From Methylobacterium sp. J-048 (GTDB lineage: Bacteria; Pseudomonadota; Alphaproteobacteria; Rhizobiales; Beijerinckiaceae), in the NCBI RefSeq assembly GCF_022829515.1, contig NZ_JAKSYL010000157.1, positions 1 to 64,000 on the forward strand: 64,000 nt of DNA. Direction: 5' to 3'. The notes beneath the pieces were generated by a model. The model had not been told where the DNA came from. It saw nothing but the letters and a program-made list of their open reading frames with translations, and did not search any database. The translations under genes and the position numbers were made by a program. Shown piece by piece: positions 56,494 to 64,000 of this stretch; position 1 is the first letter of the stretch, and every line of letters starts with the position of its first letter.

Positions 56494-57711
56494 TCAGCCC
56501 TTCACCAGCGGGCAATTGCCCTCGTTCAGCGGCCGGAAGACCTGGTCGCCCGGGATGGTCTCGAGCTTGTTGTAGAGGTCCCACTCGCCCTTCGACTCGG
56601 CGGGCTTTTTGACCTCGAACAGGTACATATCGTGGATCTTGCGCCCGTCCGCGCGGATCGTGCCCTTGCCGAACAGCGGATCGTCGGTGGGGATGGACTT
56701 CATCTTGGCGACCGTGGCGGCGCCGTCGGCGGTGGACTTCGTCTCGGTCACCGCCTTCAGGTAGTGCAGCACGTCCGAATAGACGCCGGCGTGGTTGGCG
56801 GTGGGCTTGGAATTGCCCTTCATCTGCTTGGAAAACCGGTCCGAGAAGGCCCGGGTCTGGTCGTTCAGGTCCCAGTAGAACGGCTCGGTGAGCACGAGGC
56901 CCTGCGCGACCTTGGTCCCGAGCGAGTGCACGTCCGAGGAGAACACCAAAAGGCCGGCGAGCGCCTGGCCGCCCTCGGTGATGCCGAACTCGCCGGCCTG
57001 CTTGATCGAATTGATCGTGTCGGTGCCGGCATTGGCGAGCCCGATCACCTTGGCGCCGGACCCTTGGGCCTGGAGCAGGAACGAGGAGAAGTCCGAGGTC
57101 GGGAATGGAGTCTTGACCGAACCGATGACCTTGCCGCCGTTCTTGACGATCACCGCGCTGGTGTCGCGCTGCAGGGTCTGGCCGAACACGTAGTCGGCGG
57201 TGAGGAAGAACCAGGTGTTGCCGCCGCGCTTGACCATGGCGCCGCCGGTGCCGTTGGCGAGCGCCACCGTGTCGTAGACCCAGTGGATCGTGTTCGGCGT
57301 GCATTGCGAGCCGGTGAGGTCGGCGGTGCCGGCGCCGGTATCGATGAAAACCTTGTTCTTCTCCTTGGTCACCTGGCTGATCGCCAGCGCCACCGAGGAG
57401 GTCACGCCGTCGGTAATCATGTCGACGCCGTCGCGGTCGTACCATTGCCGCGCGATGCCGGCCCCGACATCGGGCTTGTTCTGGTGGTCGGCGGAGACGA
57501 TCTCGACCTTCAGCCCGTGCTCGGCCGGCTTGAAGTCCTCAACCGCCAGCTTCGCGGCGACCACCGAGCCTTCGCCGCTGATATCGGAATAGGCGCCGGA
57601 GCGGTCGCCCAGGATGCCGATCTTCACATTCGTCTGCGCGCTCGCACCGCCCATCATCAGGGCACCGGCGAGGGCAGCGAGGGACACGGACCCGATGAGA
57701 CGTCCGACCAT
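56494..57711 (-). CDS. ABC transporter substrate-binding protein (LivK-type)
   Basis: This is a 405-residue periplasmic binding protein. Signal peptide: MVGRLIGSVSLAALAGALMMGGASA; mature start QTNVKIGILGDRSGAYSDISGEGSVVAAKLA, the LivJ/K type-I fold opening; later VFIDTGAGTADLTG and GGNTWFFLTADYVFGQTLQRD. It captures substrate for the LivHMGF machine. GGAGGATAGGAAG precedes its ATG. The ligand is not predictable: amino acids, amides, urea and aromatic acids are all known for this family. Confidence 0.9.
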   Translation of the reverse strand: MVGRLIGSVSLAALAGALMMGGASAQTNVKIGILGDRSGAYSDISGEGSVVAAKLAVEDFKPAEHGLKVEIVSADHQNKPDVGAGIARQWYDRDGVDMITDGVTSSVALAISQVTKEKNKVFIDTGAGTADLTGSQCTPNTIHWVYDTVALANGTGGAMVKRGGNTWFFLTADYVFGQTLQRDTSAVIVKNGGKVIGSVKTPFPTSDFSSFLLQAQGSGAKVIGLANAGTDTINSIKQAGEFGITEGGQALAGLLVFSSDVHSLGTKVAQGLVLTEPFYWDLNDQTRAFSDRFSKQMKGNSKPTANHAGVYSDVLHYLKAVTETKSTADGAATVAKMKSIPTDDPLFGKGTIRADGRKIHDMYLFEVKKPAESKGEWDLYNKLETIPGDQVFRPLNEGNCPLVKG

Positions 57712-57801
57712 GGTCTTCCTATCCTCCAGCGGCGCAGCGGGTCCCGCCTGCCGAGTGTCCGACGCCGTTCTCCGGCGTTTATTTGGTATTGATCGCCTGA
57801 C

Positions 57802-58545
57802 TCAGACGCCGAGATAGGCGTGAAGCTTGTCGATATTGGCGTCAAGATCGGCGTTGGGGATCATGTCGATCACCCTGCCCTGCTCGATGACGAAGTGCCG
57901 GTCGGCCAAGGTCTGCGCGAAGCGGAAATTCTGCTCGACCAGCACGATGGTGTAGCCCTGGGACTTCAACTGCTGGATCGTCCGGCCGATCTGCTGGACG
58001 ATCACCGGGGCGAGACCTTCGGTGGGTTCGTCCAGCAGGATCAGCTTGGCGCCGGTCCGCAGGATGCGGCCGATGGCGAGCATCTGCTGCTCGCCGCCCG
58101 AGAGCTTGGTGCCCTGGCTGCCCGCGCGCTCCTTCAGGTTCGGGAACAGGGTGTGAATCTCGGCGACCGTCATCCCGCCCGGCTTCACCCGGGGCGGCAG
58201 CATCAGGTTCTCGTGGACCGTGAGGCTCGCGAAGATGCCGCGCTCCTCCGGGACGTAGCCGAGGCCCAGCCGCGCGATGTTGCGCGAGGCCATCCGGATG
58301 GTCTCGACGCCGTCATAGACGATCGAGCCGGCGCGCCTGCCCAGGATGCCGATGATCGCCCGGAGCGTGGTGGTCTTGCCGGCGCCGTTGCGGCCGAGCA
58401 GCGTGATCACCTCGCCGGCCCGGACATCGAGATCGATGCCGTGGAGCACGTGGCTCTCGCCGTACCAGCCCTCCAGCCCGCGCACGGTCAGCAGGGCATC
58501 CGTCGCCGCTTCCGGCACGGGATTCTTCACGGCGGTGTCAAGCAT
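57802..58545 (-). CDS. livF: Branched-chain amino acid-type ABC transporter ATP-binding protein (LivF)
   Basis: This is a 247-residue ATPase. Walker A GRNGAGKTT, signature LSGGEQQMLAIGR, Walker B LILLDEPTEGLAP, and the LivF-type C-terminus. Its start overlaps the livG stop by eight bases, so it is translationally coupled. It hydrolyses ATP at the cytoplasmic face together with LivG. Confidence 0.94.
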   Translation of the reverse strand: MLDTAVKNPVPEAATDALLTVRGLEGWYGESHVLHGIDLDVRAGEVITLLGRNGAGKTTTLRAIIGILGRRAGSIVYDGVETIRMASRNIARLGLGYVPEERGIFASLTVHENLMLPPRVKPGGMTVAEIHTLFPNLKERAGSQGTKLSGGEQQMLAIGRILRTGAKLILLDEPTEGLAPVIVQQIGRTIQQLKSQGYTIVLVEQNFRFAQTLADRHFVIEQGRVIDMIPNADLDANIDKLHAYLGV

Positions 58546-59332
58546 GTCCCGCCCCGATATAGGCCTCGACCACCCGCGGATCCTTCGAGACGGTGGCGTA
58601 ATCGCCCTCGGCCAGGACCTGGCCGCGGGCCAGAACGGTGATGCGGTCGGACAGCGACGCCACCACCGAGAGATTGTGCTCGACCATCAGGATGGTCCGG
58701 TCCTTCGAGACCCGGCGGATGAGCTGGGCGGTCCGATCCACGTCCTCGTGGCCCATGCCGGCCATCGGCTCGTCGAGGAGCAGCATCTCGGGATCCAGCG
58801 CCAGGGTGGTGGCGATCTCCAGCGCACGCTTGCGGCCGTAGGACAGCTCGACCGCGAGGACGTCGGCGAACTCGGACAGCCCCACCGCCTCGACGAGCGC
58901 CAGGGCCTCGCCGTCGAGCGCCCGCAGCACCTTCTCCGGCCGCCAGAAATCGAACGAATCGCCTCGGAGCCGGCGCTGGAGCGCGATCCGCACGTTCTCG
59001 GTTACCGTCAGGTGCGGGAACACCGCCGAGATCTGGAAGGAGCGCACCAGGCCGAGCCGAGCCACGTCGGCCGCCCGCATCCCGGTGATGTCCCGATCCT
59101 TGTACCGGATTGTGCCGGCGGTCGGGATGAGGAACTTGGTCAGCAGATTGAAACAGGTGGTCTTGCCGGCGCCGTTCGGGCCGATCAGCGCGTGGATCGT
59201 CCCGCGCTCGACTTCCAGCTTGACGCCGTTGACGGCCCGGAATCCTTTGAATTCCATCGTCAAGCCATCGGTCGCCAGGATCACGTCCCGTGCCAAGCGC
59301 GTCCCTCCCGCGTATGATTTATTGCCTGCCAT
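58538..59332 (-). CDS. livG: Branched-chain amino acid-type ABC transporter ATP-binding protein (LivG)
   Basis: This is a 264-residue ATPase: Walker A GPNGAGKTT, signature region LSYGRKRALEIA (LSYG rather than LSGG, common in LivG), Walker B MLLLDEPMAGM, and the LivG-specific insert near FQISAVFPHLTVTENVRIALQRR. It is the first gene of the - strand operon livG-livF-binding protein-livH-livM. ATG at 59332 is preferred; the frame is open to 59398. Confidence 0.93.
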   Translation of the reverse strand: MAGNKSYAGGTRLARDVILATDGLTMEFKGFRAVNGVKLEVERGTIHALIGPNGAGKTTCFNLLTKFLIPTAGTIRYKDRDITGMRAADVARLGLVRSFQISAVFPHLTVTENVRIALQRRLRGDSFDFWRPEKVLRALDGEALALVEAVGLSEFADVLAVELSYGRKRALEIATTLALDPEMLLLDEPMAGMGHEDVDRTAQLIRRVSKDRTILMVEHNLSVVASLSDRITVLARGQVLAEGDYATVSKDPRVVEAYIGAGHA

Positions 59333-59476
59333 ATCGCCGATCCGGCCGTGAACAGTCCATCGCAAACGCTCGGCGCGACGGGACAATCCCCGGCTCATGA
59401 TATGCTGATGGTTCCTGGCCTGGGATCAGACGTCTGATCCGCGGAGTCCAATCCCGGCTTCTTGTCCCGGCGGCCC

Positions 59477-59506
59477 TTGCTCGACCCGTTGCCAAGGCCC
59501 TATAAC
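59477..59506 (+). promoter_or_regulatory. Possible sigma-70-type promoter for dgoK
   Basis: TTGCTC (59477-59482) and TATAAC (59501-59506) are separated by 18 bases, 32 bases before the dgoK ATG. An AGGGAGGGG ribosome site follows. The -10 element is unusually good for this GC-rich genome. Divergent transcription with livG is likely from the same gap. Confidence 0.4.
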
Positions 59507-59537
59507 TCAGACAAATGACGAACAGGGAGGGGCGCGC

Positions 59538-60416
59538 ATGGTCGGCCGAGCGGCCTATATCGCCGTCGACTGGGGGACCACCAACCGGCGCGCGTACGCG
59601 ATGACCGCGGACGGCGACGTGGTCGACACCCTGCAGGACGATCGCGGTGTCCTCGCGCTGAGCCCCGCCGAGTATCCCGACGCGATCGCGAGGCTGCGGG
59701 ACCGCTTCGGCGCGCGGACGGTCGTCGCGGCCGGCATGGTCGGATCCACCCGCGGCTGGCGGGAAGCCCCCTACATCGATGCGCCCGCCACGCTGCAGGC
59801 TCTCGCGGGTGCGAGCCTCGCAGTTGCGCCCGACGTCCGGATCATCCCCGGGGTCGCGCTCAGGACCGGCCCGCGTCCCGACGTGATGCGCGGCGAGGAG
59901 GTCCAGGTTCTCGGCGCGATCAGAACCGGCGCGGCATCGCCGACGGCCCTGTTCTGCCAGCCCGGCACGCACAATAAGTGGATCGAGACGGTGGACGGCG
60001 CGATCACGGATTTCGCCACCGTCATGACCGGTGAACTCTTCGCCCTGGTCCGCACCCACGGCATCCTGGCGGGCATGCTGGACGGCCCGGTGGCGGACGG
60101 TGCCGCCTTCAGGGATGGGCTCCGCCGCGGGCGCGAGGCGTGCAACCTCGCGGCCGCCCTATTCGAGGTCCGGGCCGGCGTGCTGCTCGACCGGCTGACC
60201 CCGGCGGACGCCGCCGCCTATGCCAGCGGGCTCATGATCGGCGCGGATGTCGGGACGCGCACCGATCTCGGCGACCGCCCGGTCCACCTGCTCGGCGGGG
60301 GCGCCCTGGCCGCGCTCTACACGGTCGCGATCACGGAAGCCGGCGGCCGCGCCGTGACGGTTCCGGACGGGTCCACGACGGCCGGCATCCACGCCATCTG
60401 GAGTTTGCGGGCATGA
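59538..60416 (+). CDS. dgoK: 2-dehydro-3-deoxygalactonokinase (DgoK)
   Basis: DgoK phosphorylates 2-keto-3-deoxygalactonate in the De Ley-Doudoroff galactose/galactonate pathway. The 292-residue product shows YIAVDWGTTNRRAYAM (phosphate loop of the sugar-kinase fold), AAGMVGSTRGWREAPYIDAPA, FCQPGTHNKWIETVDG and the C-terminal GADVGTRTDLGDRPVHLLGGGALAALY. The start has AGGGAGGGG upstream. Its stop overlaps the dgoA start (ATGA), indicating coupling. Confidence 0.92.
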   Translation: MVGRAAYIAVDWGTTNRRAYAMTADGDVVDTLQDDRGVLALSPAEYPDAIARLRDRFGARTVVAAGMVGSTRGWREAPYIDAPATLQALAGASLAVAPDVRIIPGVALRTGPRPDVMRGEEVQVLGAIRTGAASPTALFCQPGTHNKWIETVDGAITDFATVMTGELFALVRTHGILAGMLDGPVADGAAFRDGLRRGREACNLAAALFEVRAGVLLDRLTPADAAAYASGLMIGADVGTRTDLGDRPVHLLGGGALAALYTVAITEAGGRAVTVPDGSTTAGIHAIWSLRA

Positions 60417-61048
60417 CGATCCTCGATCGATTTGAAGTGGCCTTCGCGGCCTGCCCCCTGGTGGCGATCCTCCGCGGGCTCACGCCCGACGAGGCGCCGG
60501 CCATCGGCGACGCGCTGGTCGAGGCCGGCTTCACCCTGATCGAGGTGCCGCTCAACTCGCCGGAGCCGCTGAAAAGCATCGCGCTGCTGGCCGAGCGCTT
60601 CGCCGGGCGCGCCCTGGTCGGCGCGGGCACCGTCCTGACGCCTGCCCAGGTCGCGGACGTTGCGGCGGCGGGCGGGACCCTGATCGTCTCGCCCAACACC
60701 GACGCGGCGGTGATCCGCGCGACCGTCGCTGCCGGCCTCGTGTCGTTGCCCGGCTACCAGAAGCCGAGCGAGGCGTTCGCCGCCCTCGCGGCCGGCGCCA
60801 CTGCCCTGAAACTCTTCCCCGCGGATATCGCCACACCGGCGGCGCTCAAGGCGCACCGGGCGGTGTTCCCGTCCGGCGCCCGCGTGCTCGCCGTCGGCGG
60901 CGTCACCCCGGACAGCGTTTCCACCTGGCGACAGGCGGGCGCGGTGGGCTTCGGGCTCGGCTCGAACCTCTACCGTCCCGGTAAGCCGGCGGCCGACGTC
61001 GCCCGGGACGCGGCGGCCTTCATCGCGGCGATCGGGGGATCGGCATGA
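60413..61048 (+). CDS. dgoA: 2-dehydro-3-deoxy-6-phosphogalactonate aldolase (DgoA)
   Basis: DgoA cleaves KDP-galactonate to pyruvate and glyceraldehyde-3-phosphate. The 211-residue product has the KDPG/KDPGal aldolase pattern: CPLVAILRGLTPDEAPAIGDALVEAGFTLIEVPLNSPEPL, VGAGTVLTPAQVADVAAAGGTLIVSPN, LPGYQKPSEAFAALAAGATALKLFPAD (Schiff-base lysine in LKLFP) and VLAVGGVTPD. It overlaps dgoK and the next gene by four bases each. The kinase-aldolase pair defines the galactonate lower pathway; the dehydrogenase and dehydratase are not in the window. Confidence 0.92.
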   Translation: MTILDRFEVAFAACPLVAILRGLTPDEAPAIGDALVEAGFTLIEVPLNSPEPLKSIALLAERFAGRALVGAGTVLTPAQVADVAAAGGTLIVSPNTDAAVIRATVAAGLVSLPGYQKPSEAFAALAAGATALKLFPADIATPAALKAHRAVFPSGARVLAVGGVTPDSVSTWRQAGAVGFGLGSNLYRPGKPAADVARDAAAFIAAIGGSA

Positions 61049-62680
61049 GCGCGCACGGCCTGTTCGCATCGGGGGCAGCGGTCCGGCGGGCGGCGCGTCG
61101 GCGACGTCTCTTCAGCGCCCTTCTGGCGGTCGCGACGGCTGCGGCGCCCTCCGGCCTGCAGGCCCAGACCAGCCGCTTCGTGCCGACGGCTTCCGGCAAG
61201 CCGGCCCTGGAGGTGGACGGCCAGCCGTTCCTGACTCTCGGCATCCAGCTGAACAACTCCAGCGGCTTCCCGGCGGAGCTGAAGAAGCTGGGCCCGGCCA
61301 TCGCCCGGACGCATGCCAACGTGGTCATGGTCCCGGTGAGCTGGCAGCTGATCGAGCCCGAGGAGGGCACGTTCGACTGGTTGGTGGTGGATGGCGTGCT
61401 GGCCGAGGCGCGGGTACAGAAACTCCGGCCGACGCTGCTGTGGTTCGGCACCTGGAAGAACGCCACCATGAGCTACGCCCCGGCCTGGGTGAAGCGCGAT
61501 GTCCGGCGCTTCCCCCGGGTCGTCTCCGCCACGGGCGCCGCCATCGACGTACTCAGCCCGATCGCAACCGCCAGCCGCGACGCCGACGCGCGCGCCTTCG
61601 CTGCCCTGGTGGCGCATCTGGCCGCGGTGGACGGGGCGCAGCACACGGTCATCATGGTTCAGGTGGAAGAACGAGGCGGGCACGCTGGGCGCCGACCGCG
61701 ACCATTCCCCGGCGGCCGAGGCGCTGTTCCGCGGTCCCGTCCCGGCCGACATGCCGGGCGCCAAGCCGGGAACTTGGAGCGAGAGCTACGGCGTGGACGC
61801 GCCGGAGGCGTTCATGGCCTACCACACCGCCAAGTATATCGGCGCCGTCGCGGAGGCTGCAAAACGCGCCTATGCGCTCCCGCTCTACGCCAATGTCTGG
61901 CCGCGCGAGCAGCCGGGGCTCCTGCGCCCGGGCGACAGCTCGCCGTCGGGCGGCGCGGTCTCCTGGCTGCTGCCGCAATGGCGCGCGTTGGCGCCGGCCA
62001 TCGACGTGGTCGGGGTCGACAATTACGACACCAACATCGCCCCCTATATCGAAATCGCGCGGGCCTACGACATTCCGGGCAATCCTCTGTTCGTGCCGGA
62101 GACCGGGGCGACGATGGCCCATGCCCGCCACGCCTTCTGGACGCTGGCCCAGCCGCACGCGCTCGGCATTTCCCGGTTCGGTCTCAGCGTGGATTCCGGC
62201 CTCAAGGACGGTCGGCCCGCGGAAGAGCCGATCGCGGTGGATTATCGCCTGCTCGACGGCATCGCCCCCTTCCTCCTGCCGCTGCGTGATGCCGGTCAGG
62301 TACGCGTCGCGATCGAGGAGGACGGCCTCGCCAACGTGCCCGGGGCGTTCGACGGGGTCGATTTCGTCGCCCGCTTCGGCGAGGTGAAGGACGTCTATGG
62401 CGGCAAGCGCGGCCAGGGGAATCCCGATCTGTCGGGCCGGGTGATCGTGGCGCGCGCGGCGCCCGACCGCTTCCTCGTCACCGGCGCCTCGGCCAATGTC
62501 ATCTTCGCACCCAAGCTCGGCCAGCCGGGCGCGATCGAGCTGGTCACGGTCGAAGAGGGCCATTTCGAGAGCGGTCGCTGGGTGCGCGAGCGCCTGCTCA
62601 ACGGCGACGAGACCGCCTTCGGGCTGGTCCTGCCCCCCGAAGGCCGGTCCATGATGGTGACCGTGCTGGCGAATCGCTGA
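61045..62680 (+). pseudogene. GH35/DUF5597-type glycoside hydrolase, frameshifted
   Basis: The gene starts with ATG at 61045 in an ATGA overlap with dgoA and has an export-type N-terminus (LFSALLAVATAAAPSGLQAQ). The first ~208 codons fit a GH35-like (beta-galactosidase/DUF5597) barrel: LTLGIQLNNSSGFPAELK, VVMVPVSWQLIEPEEGTFDW and LRPTLLWFGTWKN. At 61666-61669 (GTGGAAGAACGAG) one extra base shifts the frame. The correct continuation (NEAGTLGADRDHSP, then VVGVDNYDTN, LFVPETGAT, SRFGLSVDSGLKDG) runs in another frame to TGA at 62680. Removing one base gives about 544 residues, the normal family size. The break hits the acid/base motif ENE. It is either a sequencing error or a real inactivation. 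Confidence 0.82.
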
Positions 62681-62775
62681 CCCGGCGCATCGCGCCCGGA
62701 TTCGCGCGGCTCCCGTGACGGCGCCCCTGCCCCTGTCTATGAGCTTGCCCGGGCGGACAGCGCGGGAGCGAGCGA

Positions 62776-63936
62776 ATGACGGACGCGGGCATTGGGCAGG
62801 CGGACGGCCTCGACGATCTGGAGACGCCCTGCCTGCTCCTCGATTCGGACAGGCTGACGGCCAACGTCGCTGGGATGCGGGCACGGCTCGACCGGCTGGG
62901 CGTGTCGCTGCGCCCGCACCTGAAGACCGCCAAGTCCTTGGATGTCGCCCGCATCGCCATGGCGAGCCCGTCCGGCCCGGCCACCGTCTCGACCCTGCGG
63001 GAGGCGGAGTACTTCGCCGAAGGCGGCGTCCGAGACCTGATCTACGCGGTGGGGATCGCGCCGCAGAAGCTCTACCGGGTCGGGGCGATTCGACGGCGCT
63101 GGGGCGCGGATCTGGCGATCGTCCTGGATTCGGTCGAGCAGGCCGAGGCCGTGGCGGCCTGGGGCCGCGGCCACGGCGATCCGCTGCCGGTGCTGATCGA
63201 GGTCGACGCCGACGGGCATCGCTCGGGCGTGGATCCCCGTGACGCGGATACGCTCGTGGCGATCGGCCGAACGCTCGCGGAGGGCGCGTCCCTGCGGGGC
63301 GTGCTGCTGCATGCCGGCGACAGCTACGTGCTGACCGATCCGCCGGCCCTGATCGCAGCGGCGGAGGCCGAGCGGCAGGCCGCTCTGGGGGCCGCCGCGA
63401 TCCTGCGCGACGCTGGCCTGCCCTGCCCGGTGGTCAGCGTCGGCTCGACCCCCACGGCGCGCTACGCGGAGGATCTGGACGGCATCACCGAAGTCCGGGC
63501 CGGCGTGTTCATGATCGGCGACCTGTTCCAGGCCGGCGTCGGCTCCTGTGGGATCGACGACATCGCGCTCAGCGTCCTCACCACGGTGATCGGCCACCAG
63601 CGGGACAAGGGCTGGATCATCACGGATGCCGGCTGGATGGCGCTGTCACGCGACCGCGGCACGGCAAGGCAGGCGATCGATCAGGGTTACGGCATCGCCT
63701 GCGACCTGGCGGGACGCCCCTACCCGGACCTGATCGTGCGGGACGCGAACCAGGAGCATGGCATCCTGGCCCTGCGGCCGGGCTCATCGGCAGCCCGCCC
63801 GGATCTTCCGATTGGGTCGCGCCTGCGGATCCTGCCGAACCACGCCTGCGCCACCGGTGCCCAGCACGACCGCTATCATGTCATCGCCGACGGCCGGCTG
63901 ACCGGCGCGGTCTGGCCGCGCATCAACGGCTGGTAG
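62776..63936 (+). CDS. DSD1-family PLP-dependent enzyme (D-serine/D-threonine aldolase-like)
   Basis: This is a 386-residue alanine-racemase-fold PLP protein. It has TPCLLLDSDRLTANVAGM, the PLP lysine in LRPHLKTAKSLDVA, then VLIEVDADGHRSGVDP and VSVGSTPTARYAEDLDGITEVRAGVFM. Toward the end are GWMALSRDRG, NQEHGIL and the metal-type motif LPNHACATGAQHDRYHVI, as in D-threonine aldolase and D-serine dehydratase. It probably splits or deaminates a D-hydroxy amino acid. The ATG at 62776 follows GCGGGAGCGAGCG. It lies about 95 bases after the GH gene and may be co-transcribed. Confidence 0.88.
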   Translation: MTDAGIGQADGLDDLETPCLLLDSDRLTANVAGMRARLDRLGVSLRPHLKTAKSLDVARIAMASPSGPATVSTLREAEYFAEGGVRDLIYAVGIAPQKLYRVGAIRRRWGADLAIVLDSVEQAEAVAAWGRGHGDPLPVLIEVDADGHRSGVDPRDADTLVAIGRTLAEGASLRGVLLHAGDSYVLTDPPALIAAAEAERQAALGAAAILRDAGLPCPVVSVGSTPTARYAEDLDGITEVRAGVFMIGDLFQAGVGSCGIDDIALSVLTTVIGHQRDKGWIITDAGWMALSRDRGTARQAIDQGYGIACDLAGRPYPDLIVRDANQEHGILALRPGSSAARPDLPIGSRLRILPNHACATGAQHDRYHVIADGRLTGAVWPRINGW

Positions 63937-64000
63937 GGCCCGGTCTTCAGGGCCGGTTCGAGACCGTCCGCACCGGGCGATCGGATTGGTCCATCACCAC

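Noticed and set aside
56152-57792. 546-codon + strand frame antisense to livH and the binding protein
   Set aside because: Composition-driven shadow frame with no homology-like pattern.

Overview
The window is GC-rich chromosomal DNA (long spurious antisense frames throughout) from an alphaproteobacterium. The gene content points to Hyphomicrobiales and most likely Methylobacterium or a close relative: a proB-proA-nadD-rsfS-rlmH-EnvC/LdpF-ctpA-rppH core block, a MucR regulator, a 1,614-residue NAD-glutamate dehydrogenase, an EcfG-type stress promoter, and CtrA-like TTAACCAT sites. No rRNA, tRNA, CRISPR array, prophage or intact insertion sequence was seen. The genus is inferred from gene order and family content, not from a marker gene.

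Layout. 1-9.9 kb: housekeeping block for proline synthesis (proB, proA), NAD synthesis (nadD), ribosome silencing and 23S methylation (rsfS, rlmH), envelope processing (EnvC-like factor, ctpA, divergent polysaccharide deacetylase) and RNA decay (rppH), all on the + strand. 10-20 kb: small secreted and membrane proteins, an orphan receiver protein, a DUF1275 + WD40 pair, an O-antigen-ligase-like membrane protein, a soluble chemoreceptor with its sensor domain at the C-terminus, an RsmB-type methyltransferase, panE and a VapC toxin with an unusual partner. 20-28 kb: guaB, a lipoprotein, three MFS transporters, DoxX and a MarR regulator. 28-36 kb: NAD-GDH, an AraJ-type MFS gene, a LacI regulator and MucR. 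36-43 kb: an outer-membrane beta-barrel protein, an SDR, tadA, a CsbD + DUF1328 stress pair, an RluB-type pseudouridine synthase with a 280-residue Gly/Arg/Pro-rich tail, and rsmD. 43-52 kb: cupin, XRE regulator, alpha/beta hydrolase + phasin, then an acyl-CoA catabolic block. 52-59 kb: mutL and a complete branched-chain-amino-acid-type ABC transporter (livG, livF, binding protein, livH, livM). 59.5-64 kb: a sugar-acid block (dgoK, dgoA, a frameshifted GH35-like gene, a DSD1-family PLP enzyme).

The most interesting unit is 45.5-52.1 kb. An acyl-CoA synthetase, a 110-residue DUF6285-type protein, an APH-fold kinase, an SDR, a thiolase and an ACAD10/11-type acyl-CoA dehydrogenase together match the parts list of the levulinate / 4-hydroxyacid pathway (LvaA-LvaE of Pseudomonas putida). 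In that route a 4-hydroxyacyl-CoA is phosphorylated and isomerised before thiolysis. A phasin lies next door, so a link to polyhydroxyalkanoate metabolism is plausible but inferred.

Other points: a single-base frameshift lies exactly on the acid/base motif of the GH35-like gene. A perfect GGAAC-N17-CGTT general-stress promoter precedes the CsbD gene. Two families of dispersed palindromic repeats sit between genes.
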